This document shows positions 1 to 5,621 of a DNA stretch of 11,783 nucleotides, piece by piece. Below the pieces are notes generated by a model, which was given only the letters and a program-made list of their open reading frames with translations, made no database searches and was not told the origin of the DNA. This DNA comes from Christensenella sp. UBA1242 (GTDB lineage Bacteria; Bacillota; Clostridia; Christensenellales; UBA1242), in NCBI GenBank assembly GCA_002308915.1, contig DBWI01000017.1, positions 1-11,783 on the forward strand, given 5' to 3'. Positions within the stretch are counted from its first letter, which is position 1. The number at the start of each line of letters is the position of its first letter. Both the position numbers and the translations under genes were made by a program.

Positions 1-690
1 ATTTAATAATTTTTCTTTATCTTCAACAAAGAAAATATTTGCTGGATAAATTGTTGTTTTGTCTATGGTCGCAAAGTTCTTCATTGTATCCAAATCAAAC
101 ATATTAATCTTTTCTAGGTCATCACCAAAAAAGTCCATCCTTATTGGATTATCTTCATTGATTGCAAAAATATCAACAATATCACCACGAATAGAAAACT
201 CACCTTTTTTTGTTACATAATCACAACGCTTGTAACCCATGTTTGCAAAAGTGTTGGCAATATCAGAAAATTTGTAACTCTTTCCAACAATAAATTCTAT
301 GTGCTTTTCCAAAAAATTTTTATCCGGCAATCTTTGCATAAGTGCATCTGGCATAACAAGCAAAACATCAATCTTATCAAAATAAAAATCAAATATTGTT
401 GATATAAAATTAAGCATTGAATCACTATCTTCACGATATGAAAAAATTGGAGAGCTAGGACAATATGTTATATCTTTAACCTTATGTCCTAGATCTTCCA
501 AAATCATCTTGTATTGTCCAAGCTCTGTCAATGTTGAACAAACCACAATCGCTTTTTTGTTTGCCTTGTGAATGCAAAGTGCTTTTTCCCCTATGCCAAG
601 CCCACGCAAAGATAAGCGAATGCCATCATTCAAACATTCGCTTACTTCATTCAACACCTTTACATTACTCAACACATTATCTATAATCAT
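1..690 (-). CDS. mfd: Transcription-repair coupling factor Mfd, N-terminal part (partial, runs off window)
   Basis: Mfd is a DNA translocase that removes RNA polymerase stalled at lesions and recruits UvrA. My translation of the minus strand is open for all 230 codons from the ATG at 690 to base 1, so the rest of the gene lies to the left. The seen part matches the UvrB-like N-terminal region (domains 1a/2/1b). There is an MGYKRCDYV stretch at residues 151-159, then the family hallmark GEFSIRGDIVDIF at 163-175, followed by an NPIRMDFFGDD-type segment that continues into a phrase resembling IRxFDxxTQRS. The RNAP-interacting and helicase domains are not in the window. The start codon overlaps the pth stop by one base (TAATG), with a GGTG about 6 nt upstream inside pth, so translation is probably coupled. 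The pth-mfd order is the same as in Bacillus and relatives. Confidence 0.93.
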   Translation of the reverse strand, partial: MIIDNVLSNVKVLNEVSECLNDGIRLSLRGLGIGEKALCIHKANKKAIVVCSTLTELGQYKMILEDLGHKVKDITYCPSSPIFSYREDSDSMLNFISTIFDFYFDKIDVLLVMPDALMQRLPDKNFLEKHIEFIVGKSYKFSDIANTFANMGYKRCDYVTKKGEFSIRGDIVDIFAINEDNPIRMDFFGDDLEKINMFDLDTMKNFATIDKTTIYPANIFFVEDKEKLLN

Positions 691-1214
691 TATTCACCAA
701 GTTCTTGATGTAAAATATCAATAACTTCTTGTGCCGATTGTTCCAGCACAACCTGTTTATCTTTTGGAATTTTTGAAAGTACAAAATCAGCAAGATTTTC
801 AAATCTATCATCTCTGCCAATACCCATTTTTATTCTGTTAAAATCTTGACCAATAAGACTAACAATATTTCTTAATCCATTGTGAGTTCCACCACTACCC
901 TCATGTCTTATTCTAACTTTGCCAAGTGGCAAATCAATGTCGTCAACCAAAACATAAATATCACTATTTTTGAGTTTATATTTTTGTTTTAATTCCAAAA
1001 CACTTTGCCCAGACAAATTCATATAAGTTTGTGGCTTTGCCAAAATGATTTTTTCTTTTGTTAAATAAAAAGAACAAGTTTTTGCTCTACACTCATTTTT
1101 TGTAAAATCTAAGCCATACTCATCACTAAATTTATCAACCAGCCAAAACCCAATATTGTGGTATGTCCCTTCATATTCTTTATCTGGATTGCCCAACCCT
1201 ACAATTAGTTTCAT
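690..1214 (-). CDS. pth: Peptidyl-tRNA hydrolase
   Basis: Pth cleaves the ester bond of peptidyl-tRNAs that drop off ribosomes and so recycles tRNA. It is a cytosolic monomer. The 174-residue length is close to the usual 185-195. Visible landmarks are GLGNP at 6-10 (Asn9), the catalytic His19 in TYHNIGF, PQTYMNLSG at 61-69 (Asn66), Asp91 in VDDIDLPLG, and GGTHNGLRNI at 108-117 (Asn112). These match E. coli Asn10, His20, Asn68, Asp93 and Asn114. The residue before the catalytic His is Tyr where most members have Arg (TRHN), a mild variation. The start is supported by an AAGGGA ribosome site about 9 nt upstream. The gene begins 12 nt after the GlmU-like gene and overlaps mfd by 1 nt, so the three form one transcription unit. 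Confidence 0.97.
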   Translation of the reverse strand: MKLIVGLGNPDKEYEGTYHNIGFWLVDKFSDEYGLDFTKNECRAKTCSFYLTKEKIILAKPQTYMNLSGQSVLELKQKYKLKNSDIYVLVDDIDLPLGKVRIRHEGSGGTHNGLRNIVSLIGQDFNRIKMGIGRDDRFENLADFVLSKIPKDKQVVLEQSAQEVIDILHQELGE

Positions 1215-1226
1215 TTTTATATTCCC

Positions 1227-2027
1227 TTAATTAGATTTGTTTATAACGCTTTCAAATGGTCCAACAACAATATTGTCACTAATTCTACTGCCTTGAATAT
1301 AAGATGATTTTATAATACAGTTGTCAGAAATAATACTGTCACGGATAACATTATTAGGCTCAAGAATACAATTCTTACCAATATATGCCTGACCATATAA
1401 ATTATTGTTTCCACAAACAACAGTTCCAGCACCAATTATTACATCACAATCAATATTGATTGTGTTTTTGTTTTCAATAATAACACCATTAGAAATATGG
1501 TAATCAAGTATTCTGTTTCTCAAAATGTCTGTAACTTGATAAAGCTTTGCCATATCACTTACTTCAAAAAAATCTTGCTCTGTGCCAATATCTGCACTTT
1601 CAAAAGCCATTAAACTATCAGCAGACTTTATGTACTCTGTATCAAAAACATAACCACGCTTAAGCTTTAACACATTAGCTTGTCTTGATCTCATATATGC
1701 CAACGCTTCATTGAATGTCTTTATGGAAAATAACGGCGTATCACTATACAAAACAAAAGTATATTTTTTATTGTTAAGATATGGCTTAATTAAGGTTAAA
1801 ATATCACTCTCTTCTGTGCAAACTGTTGTCTTAATCTCATATTCACCTGCACACAAACTAGTCCACTCCCACATCTTTTTACCACATATTAACAAATCAT
1901 AAGGAGTACGAGTTGCCCCAAAATTAAAATTTTTGTTCAAAAGAACAATCACCAAAACATCATTGGCTGAATCTGCTTTTTTCTCATATTGAGTTTGCGT
2001 TTCTCTTTCTAATATCATAGTTTCCAT
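1227..2027 (-). CDS. GlmU-family protein, shortened and with degenerate uridylyltransferase motif (probable pseudoenzyme)
   Basis: Normal GlmU (about 450 aa) makes UDP-GlcNAc with an N-terminal uridylyltransferase and a C-terminal left-handed beta-helix acetyltransferase. This 266-aa protein keeps recognisable GlmU segments. CGKKMWEW (48-55) matches the usual CGKPMLEH/W, YSDTPLF (94-100) matches GDTPLL, and YHISNGVIIENKNTINID (176-193) matches HMxNGVTIIDPENTYID. Hexapeptide repeats run from about 190 to 257, ending at VGPF. The nucleotide-binding signature LAAGxGTRMxSxxPK is replaced at about 29-43 by a stretch containing NFGATRTPY, without the glycine-rich loop or catalytic Lys. The chain stops where the acetyltransferase active-site coils should begin, and pth starts 12 nt later, so nothing is hidden downstream. 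The position before pth-mfd matches glmU in Bacillus. I infer loss of both classical activities, leaving a possible scaffold or regulatory role. An in-frame ATG at 2018 (Met4) with a GGA just upstream is an alternative start. Confidence 0.72.
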   Translation of the reverse strand: METMILERETQTQYEKKADSANDVLVIVLLNKNFNFGATRTPYDLLICGKKMWEWTSLCAGEYEIKTTVCTEESDILTLIKPYLNNKKYTFVLYSDTPLFSIKTFNEALAYMRSRQANVLKLKRGYVFDTEYIKSADSLMAFESADIGTEQDFFEVSDMAKLYQVTDILRNRILDYHISNGVIIENKNTINIDCDVIIGAGTVVCGNNNLYGQAYIGKNCILEPNNVIRDSIISDNCIIKSSYIQGSRISDNIVVGPFESVINKSN

Positions 2028-2033
2028 ATTTTA

Positions 2034-2062
2034 AGTGTAAAATATAAATAACAAAATGTCAA
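2034..2062 (-). promoter_or_regulatory. Sigma-A-type promoter for the GlmU-like/pth/mfd operon
   Basis: A perfect -35 TTGACA (2057-2062) is followed by a 17-bp spacer and a moderate -10 TACACT (2034-2039). The predicted transcription start falls at about 2027, on the first base of the first ATG of the GlmU-like gene. It lies just downstream of the greA terminator, which fits a separate transcription unit. Confidence 0.6.
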
Positions 2063-2071
2063 ATCAATAAA

Positions 2072-2093
2072 AAAAATGGCATTAGCCATTTTT
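2072..2093 (-). terminator. Rho-independent terminator of greA
   Basis: AAAAATGGC and GCCATTTTT form a 9-bp stem around a 4-nt loop. On the minus strand the stem runs directly into further T residues. The upstream arm overlaps the greA stop codon. It separates greA from the GlmU-like operon. Confidence 0.8.
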
Positions 2094-2562
2094 ATTTGTT
2101 TGTAATATTCTTTATTTCAAAAATAATATGTCCTGCTGGTGTTTCAACAGTAACCTCATCACCAACTTTTTTACCAAGAACTGCGCTTCCTACTGGTGAT
2201 TCATTACTAATAAGTCCTGCAAGTGGATTACTTTCCGTTGACCCAACGATTTTATACTTAACTACTTGACCTAAATTTTTGTTTAAAAGTTCAACAAAAC
2301 AGCCAATATTAACTTTTGTAACATCAACTTTTTTAATTATAACACAATTACGAAGTTTTGTTTCCATTTCTGTAATTTCTGATTCAATGCGAGCCTGTTC
2401 TTCTTTTGCTGCATCATACTCTGCATTCTCGCTCAAATCACCAAATTCTCTAGCAAGTCCAATTCTTTTAATTACTTCTGGTCTTTTAACTGTTTTATAT
2501 AAATCCAATTTATCTTCTAATTGTTTTTTGCCTTCTGCTGTTAAATATACTTGTTGTTCCAT
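2092..2562 (-). CDS. greA: Transcription elongation factor GreA
   Basis: GreA enters the RNA polymerase secondary channel and stimulates cleavage of backtracked RNA, rescuing arrested complexes. The 156-residue length equals the family norm (about 158). The N-terminal coiled-coil hairpin covers about residues 1-75, and its tip carries the acidic motif GDLSENAEYDAAKEEQ, whose Asp and Glu act in cleavage. The C-terminal FKBP-like domain ends with SPVGSAVLGKKVGDEV and a final beta segment. The reading frame is open 63 nt further upstream to 2625. I place the start at 2562 because GGGAGGGAG lies 4-12 nt upstream, the protein then begins MEQQVYLTAEG as in the family, and the promoter predicts transcription starting near 2626. 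It has its own promoter and terminator and is divergent from the DUF378 gene. Confidence 0.97.
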   Translation of the reverse strand: MEQQVYLTAEGKKQLEDKLDLYKTVKRPEVIKRIGLAREFGDLSENAEYDAAKEEQARIESEITEMETKLRNCVIIKKVDVTKVNIGCFVELLNKNLGQVVKYKIVGSTESNPLAGLISNESPVGSAVLGKKVGDEVTVETPAGHIIFEIKNITNK

Positions 2563-2582
2563 TTTACTCCCTCCCTGTCTGT

Positions 2583-2611
2583 AAAAAAAACACAGTGGAT
2601 TAACTTTCCAC
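2583..2611 (-). promoter_or_regulatory. Hairpin plus T8 run in the greA leader (possible attenuator)
   Basis: On the minus strand GTGGA (2607-2611) and TCCAC (2595-2599) can pair around a 7-nt loop. Four nucleotides later come eight consecutive T residues (2583-2590). This sits between the predicted start near 2626 and the greA ribosome site. The 5-bp stem is weak and offset from the T-run, so an attenuator role is only a possibility. Confidence 0.3.
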
Positions 2612-2632
2612 CTAGTCATTAACATATGCGAT

Positions 2633-2661
2633 ATTCTAGCAGTATGTTACTTATTTGTCAA
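2633..2661 (-). promoter_or_regulatory. Strong sigma-A-type promoter for greA
   Basis: -35 TTGACA (2656-2661), 17-bp spacer, and -10 TAGAAT (2633-2638) preceded by TGC (extended -10). The predicted start is about 2626, giving a leader of about 64 nt. Confidence 0.75.
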
Positions 2662-2681
2662 TTATTTTTTCAAAAATAATT
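2660..2681. repeat. 22-bp AT-rich perfect inverted repeat in the greA/DUF378 divergent region
   Basis: AATTATTTTT (2660-2669) and AAAAATAATT (2672-2681) are exact reverse complements separated by two bases. The dyad overlaps the edge of the greA -35 box by two bases. It could be an operator or UP-like element, or simply AT-rich chance symmetry. Confidence 0.5.
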
Positions 2682-2700
2682 TTCCACTTAATCAATAATA

Positions 2701-2723
2701 TGAATATCTTAAAAAAATATTCA
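2701..2723. repeat. Inverted repeat upstream of the DUF378 gene
   Basis: TGAATAT (2701-2707) and ATATTCA (2717-2723) are perfect reverse complements around 9 bases, 23 bp before the DUF378 start codon. It may be an operator or a 5' UTR hairpin. No convincing -35/-10 pair for the plus-strand gene was found in 2662-2740. Confidence 0.35.
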
Positions 2724-2746
2724 CAAAATAATAAAAAAGGTGAACA

Positions 2747-3010
2747 ATGATAATACTTAGTTTTATTGTTTTAATTATGGGTGGGTTAAATTGGTTATCT
2801 ATTGGAATGTTGCAATATGATTTTATTGCTGGCTTTTTTGGAACTCAAGCAAATATTTTTTCAAGACTAATCTATATCAGCATAGGAATTGCCTGCATAT
2901 TTGTTGTGTTTGACACCATAAAAAACAAAGGCAAAGTTATACTTTTGGGCAAAAAAAAGAAAGAACAAAATGACAAATTAAGCACAAAGCAAGATATTCT
3001 TGGCGAATAA
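2747..3010 (+). CDS. DUF378-family small membrane protein
   Basis: An 87-residue protein of unknown function. Two hydrophobic segments, at about 2-20 and 38-57, predict two membrane spans. The pattern matches DUF378 (YuzA-like) proteins: a GGLNW motif at 12-16, then a short connecting stretch with YDFIAGFFG at 24-32 and SRLIYISIG at 39-47, equivalent to the family's LNW...LVxxLFG...SRIIYxLVG arrangement. A Lys-rich tail (KNKGKVILLGKKKKEQ, 59-74) probably lies in the cytoplasm. The start is supported by AAAGGTG about 6 nt upstream. It is the first gene on the plus strand, divergent from greA. The gene after it has its own promoter, so the two need not be co-regulated. The family assignment is from recalled pattern only. 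Confidence 0.75.
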   Translation: MIILSFIVLIMGGLNWLSIGMLQYDFIAGFFGTQANIFSRLIYISIGIACIFVVFDTIKNKGKVILLGKKKKEQNDKLSTKQDILGE

Positions 3011-3013
3011 TGT

Positions 3014-3042
3014 TTGCAAAACGCAAATTGTTGTGTTAAAAT
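3014..3042 (+). promoter_or_regulatory. Promoter of the HicB-like gene
   Basis: -35 TTGCAA (3014-3019), 17-bp spacer, -10 TAAAAT (3037-3042) preceded by TGT (extended -10). Predicted start is about 3049, leaving a leader of about 14 nt that contains the AGAGAGG ribosome site. Confidence 0.65.
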
Positions 3043-3062
3043 TTAACTAAAGAGAGGTTAAT

Positions 3063-3395
3063 ATGGCTTTTATTAAATCAAATAACTTTGCTTTTGAAGA
3101 AAAACCAAAATTGACAGTTGCCTCAAGTGAAGTTGATGGCAAGGTTAACATTCCACTTGTAATAACAAAAGAAAATGGAGGGTACCATGGTTTTATCCCT
3201 GGAATAGTTATGAAAGACATAGTATGCTTAACCACTCAAGAATGTGAAGTTAAACTAAAAGATTTTATAAAACTATATGTAAAAAAGGCAAAACAAGAAA
3301 ACTTGCCTTACCCATTCTTCCCAACAAATGAAGAAATAAAAAAAGATTTCAAGAATGTTGTTGTAATCAAAAGATTAACAACAAAAGCAAGATAA
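3063..3395 (+). CDS. HicB-like protein without an adjacent HicA (orphan)
   Basis: A 110-residue soluble protein. HicB antitoxins have a partial RNase H-like fold with the pattern I-x-x-ExxGGYxxxxPxLPG, then T-x-xE, then a helix ending in pxP. Here residues 30-45 read IPLVITKENGGYHGFI, then PGI. After that come TTQECEVKLKDFIKLYVKKA (57-76) and LPYPFFPTNEEI (81-92), which fit that order. The N-terminal 28 residues and C-terminal KNVVVIKRLTTKAR are not typical, and no DNA-binding HTH or RHH domain is evident. No HicA-sized gene lies beside it: upstream is the DUF378 gene and downstream a terminator and a convergent peptidase. AGAGAGG lies 6 nt before the start. It could be a solitary HicB-fold protein with a non-toxin role. 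The fold assignment is inference. Confidence 0.5.
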   Translation: MAFIKSNNFAFEEKPKLTVASSEVDGKVNIPLVITKENGGYHGFIPGIVMKDIVCLTTQECEVKLKDFIKLYVKKAKQENLPYPFFPTNEEIKKDFKNVVVIKRLTTKAR

Positions 3396-3406
3396 CACAT
3401 GACACA

Positions 3407-3437
3407 AAAAAACCACCAAAACAATTGGTGGTTTTTT
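3407..3437. terminator. Bidirectional terminator between the HicB-like and M16 genes
   Basis: AAAAAACCACC (3407-3417) and GGTGGTTTTTT (3427-3437) pair. The inner AA/TT extends the stem to leave a 5-nt AACAA loop. An A-run on one side and a T-run on the other allow function in both directions, which fits the convergent genes ending at 3395 and 3442. Confidence 0.88.
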
Positions 3438-3441
3438 GTTA

Positions 3442-5139
3442 TTAGTTACCAAAATGATGTCCTTTTTGTGAAACATCAGCTGCCTTTTTTTCTTCTTCAA
3501 TCTCGTCATCATCTGTTTTTGTAAAAGCATCTTTTATTGGCTCTTGTGGCACTTCATCTTGTTCCTTATCTGTTTTTGGTAATTCTATATTAAAGTCAAG
3601 GTTAAGACCAAGTTGTTTTGCCAAGTCAGACAAAATTGATAATCTTTCTTCAAGTCCAAGTTTTGATAAGTCTAGGTCAGTCATTTGATCATCATTAAAC
3701 GCATTAACCATTGTTACATCTTTTGCAAATCCAGCCTGTGTCATTTTTGATAATATTTCTTTTGCTTGCTTCTTTGCTATCTTTTTACCAGTTTTATAAT
3801 CATACAAAGTTTTGTCTGATGGATTATATAAATATTTTGATTGATGAGCATTAAACAATTCCAAAATTTCTTGGTCTGTATACAAGTTTGCAAAATCAAT
3901 ATCACCATTCATAAGCAATACAATATTCTTTTGGTCAAAAATTCTTTTTAGATAATTGTTAACTTCTGCAACAGTTAAGTTTTTGATATTATGTAATTGA
4001 TTGTTGTAGAATAATTCTCTATTTGACAGATATCTATCCAAAAGATTAAATACATTCTCATCTTTTTTACCAGTTGCTCTATCTATTTCTGCAATTAACG
4101 TTTGATTCTTTAATTTGTCTAATTCTACTTGTGTAATACCATTCTCACACAAATCTTTAATTATTTGTCCAAAAACTTCAAGTGTTTGATTAACTTTATT
4201 TCTGCTTGTTGTTAATTCAAATCCACAATATTGCATTCCACCTTTGATTGCCATTGGATAATAGCTTGAAGAATAAACTAAACCATTCTCTGTTCTTAAC
4301 TTATTAAGAAGTCTACCATGAAAACCATTGTTGAATATATAATCAAAAACAAAAGCATATAATTCATTTTCTATATCATTATTTGATGTTCTGTAAGCAA
4401 CATTTATTGAAACTGTTTTTTGTGCTGGATCAATTTGATATTGCATAATGTTTTGTGGTGGGTAATATTTTGGAGTTTTGATTATATATCTCTTTGCCTT
4501 GTTTGAAGGAACTTTGTGAGCAAAGTATTTTTCAAATTTTTCTCTAACTTCATCAAATTCCAAATTACTCTTGACAACCATAACAAGATTTTCTGCAACA
4601 AAGTGTTCCTTTATGTGTTTTTTTAATGCTTGTTCATCAATTTTTGCAATATCTTCATGAGTACCTAATATTTGTGAACCTCTCATTCTTGATATTTGAT
4701 AATCACTAACAAAACCAACAAAAGAATTTGAATCTTCATTTGAGTTTATCTCTTCATCAATTGCAAGACGTTCATTGTCTATGTCTTCTCTTTTAAATTG
4801 GTCATTAAACAAAAACTCTGCATCAAGCTCCATTGTGGTATCCAAAAATGTGTTTGGAACATTTGTATAGAACATTAAATAATCTTCTGTTGTAAATGCA
4901 TTTGAATATGTATTTGTATCAGCAGCAAATTCTGCACGTTCTTCAACTGTAACATTTGGAGTAGCTTGATGAAGCATATGCTCCAAAAAGTGTTTTATGC
5001 CAGGAATTTCATCTTGTTGAGTTCCACCAACGCAACCCACCAAATATTCTGATGTGTTATTTATATTTTGCTTAAAATAAATAAGTGTTTCACCTGTTTC
5101 TAATTTGTAAACTCTATGATATCTTGATACTTCTGCCAT
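3442..5139 (-). CDS. M16-family (insulinase/pitrilysin-type) zinc metallopeptidase with C-terminal extension
   Basis: Residue numbers are from the ATG at 5139, giving 565 aa. The inverted zinc motif HFLEH is at 50-54 (His50, Glu53, His54). The third ligand is Glu130 in ERLAIDEEI, exactly 76 residues after His54 as in M16 enzymes. NAFTTEDYLMFY (80-91) is the family's NAxTxxExxxFY strand. The second M16 domain carries LLNKLRTENGLVYS (277-290), with the Arg282/Tyr289 pair typical of active subunits. The core ends near 412 (VLLMNGDID). After it come about 150 extra residues, Lys-rich at 440-465 and strongly acidic at 520-550. No signal peptide is seen, so it is probably cytosolic. An in-frame extension to 5241 was rejected because AAGGAGA precedes 5139 and the promoter lies inside the extension. 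The substrate is unknown. I cannot show it is a YfmF/YfmH-type protein. Confidence 0.88.
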   Translation of the reverse strand: MAEVSRYHRVYKLETGETLIYFKQNINNTSEYLVGCVGGTQQDEIPGIKHFLEHMLHQATPNVTVEERAEFAADTNTYSNAFTTEDYLMFYTNVPNTFLDTTMELDAEFLFNDQFKREDIDNERLAIDEEINSNEDSNSFVGFVSDYQISRMRGSQILGTHEDIAKIDEQALKKHIKEHFVAENLVMVVKSNLEFDEVREKFEKYFAHKVPSNKAKRYIIKTPKYYPPQNIMQYQIDPAQKTVSINVAYRTSNNDIENELYAFVFDYIFNNGFHGRLLNKLRTENGLVYSSSYYPMAIKGGMQYCGFELTTSRNKVNQTLEVFGQIIKDLCENGITQVELDKLKNQTLIAEIDRATGKKDENVFNLLDRYLSNRELFYNNQLHNIKNLTVAEVNNYLKRIFDQKNIVLLMNGDIDFANLYTDQEILELFNAHQSKYLYNPSDKTLYDYKTGKKIAKKQAKEILSKMTQAGFAKDVTMVNAFNDDQMTDLDLSKLGLEERLSILSDLAKQLGLNLDFNIELPKTDKEQDEVPQEPIKDAFTKTDDDEIEEEKKAADVSQKGHHFGN

Positions 5140-5173
5140 AACTTTTCTCCTTAAAAAACCTGTTAGTGTTATT

Positions 5174-5202
5174 ATTATACAACAAGAATTCGTGTTTGTA
5201 AA
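5174..5202 (-). promoter_or_regulatory. Promoter of the M16 peptidase gene
   Basis: -35 TTTACA (5197-5202), 17-bp spacer, and consensus -10 TATAAT (5174-5179). Predicted start is about 5167, a leader of about 28 nt with the AAGGAGA site near 5150. Confidence 0.75.
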
Positions 5203-5212
5203 TACGCAAAAT

Positions 5213-5239
5213 AAAAAAAAGTGGCACAAATTGTGCCAC
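5213..5239 (-). terminator. Rho-independent terminator of rpsT
   Basis: On the minus strand GTGGCAC (5233-5239) pairs with GTGCCAC (5221-5227) around a 5-nt loop, followed directly by eight T residues (complement of 5213-5220). It ends 18 nt after the rpsT stop codon and insulates the downstream M16 gene. Confidence 0.9.
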
Positions 5240-5257
5240 AACTTTTAATATAACTTA

Positions 5258-5521
5258 TTATTTTGCTGCTTTGAGCATAAGAGCAAGTCTTGCTTTTTTT
5301 CTTGATGCAGTATTCTTGTGAATAACATTCTTGCTAGCTGCAGAATCAACAAGAGCAGAAACTTCGTTGTAAAGTTTTGTTGCCTCGTCTAAATCTTTTT
5401 TGTCAACAGCCAATTTAAATTTTCTTACTGCTGTGTTAATACGAGATTTTGTTGCTCTGTTTTGTTCGTTCTTTTTATCGTTAACTTTAACTCTTTTTAT
5501 AGCTGACTTAATGTTTGGCAT
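5258..5521 (-). CDS. rpsT: 30S ribosomal protein S20
   Basis: S20 binds 16S rRNA early in assembly of the small subunit. The protein is 87 residues, a normal length, highly basic and almost all helical. It begins MPNIKSAIKRV, the standard S20 opening, and ends with SKNVIHKNTASRKKARLALML (65-85), the conserved C-terminal helix. The frame stays open to 5560, but I start at 5521 because AAAGGAGAG lies about 5 nt upstream and the family start is there. In addition, the -10 box at 5551-5556 lies inside the putative extension. It is a single-gene unit with its own promoter and terminator, between the CaCA exchanger gene and the M16 peptidase gene. Confidence 0.98.
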   Translation of the reverse strand: MPNIKSAIKRVKVNDKKNEQNRATKSRINTAVRKFKLAVDKKDLDEATKLYNEVSALVDSAASKNVIHKNTASRKKARLALMLKAAK

Positions 5522-5550
5522 TGTTCTCTCCTTTCTATCAATTCTCGTGT

Positions 5551-5579
5551 ATTTTAGCATAATACAAACATCTTTGCAA
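5551..5579 (-). promoter_or_regulatory. Promoter of rpsT
   Basis: -35 TTGCAA (5574-5579), 17-bp spacer, -10 TAAAAT (5551-5556) preceded by TGC (extended -10). Predicted start is about 5544, giving a leader of about 23 nt. The hexamers are identical to those of the HicB-like gene promoter. Confidence 0.72.
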
Positions 5580-5621
5580 CTATTTTTTTTATTTTAATAA
5601 AATTACTCTATATTTTAAGTT

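Noticed and set aside
1215..1260. Frameshift hiding the missing acetyltransferase half of the GlmU-like gene
   Set aside because: pth begins 12 nt after the stop, so no downstream sequence exists to encode it. The shortening is real in this window.
2563..2625. N-terminal extension of greA to an upstream ATG at 2625
   Set aside because: The extension translates the ribosome site itself and would start at the transcription start. The family start with a strong GGGAGG site is at 2562.
2662..2746. A promoter for the DUF378 gene (TTGTCA at 2655 or TTCCAC at 2682 as -35)
   Set aside because: The paired -10 candidates (AATTTT, TATCTT) combine with poor -35 boxes. None is good enough to annotate.
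2747..3395. The DUF378 and HicB-like genes as a toxin-antitoxin pair
   Set aside because: The first gene is a typical DUF378 membrane protein with no HicA features, and the second has its own promoter and is 52 nt away.
5140..5241. N-terminal extension of the M16 peptidase (Cys- and Phe-rich) to 5241
   Set aside because: It would span the rpsT terminator and the promoter at 5174-5202. AAGGAGA precedes the ATG at 5139. The hydrophobic residues are not a real signal peptide.
5522..5560. 13-residue extension of ribosomal protein S20
   Set aside because: S20 normally begins MPNIKSA, AAAGGAGAG precedes that Met, and the promoter -10 box overlaps the extension.
5582..5621. AT-rich inverted repeat (ATTTTA/TAAAAT) as a terminator for the exchanger gene
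   Set aside because: The stem is short and purely A-T, and on the minus strand it is followed by an A-run, not a T-run.
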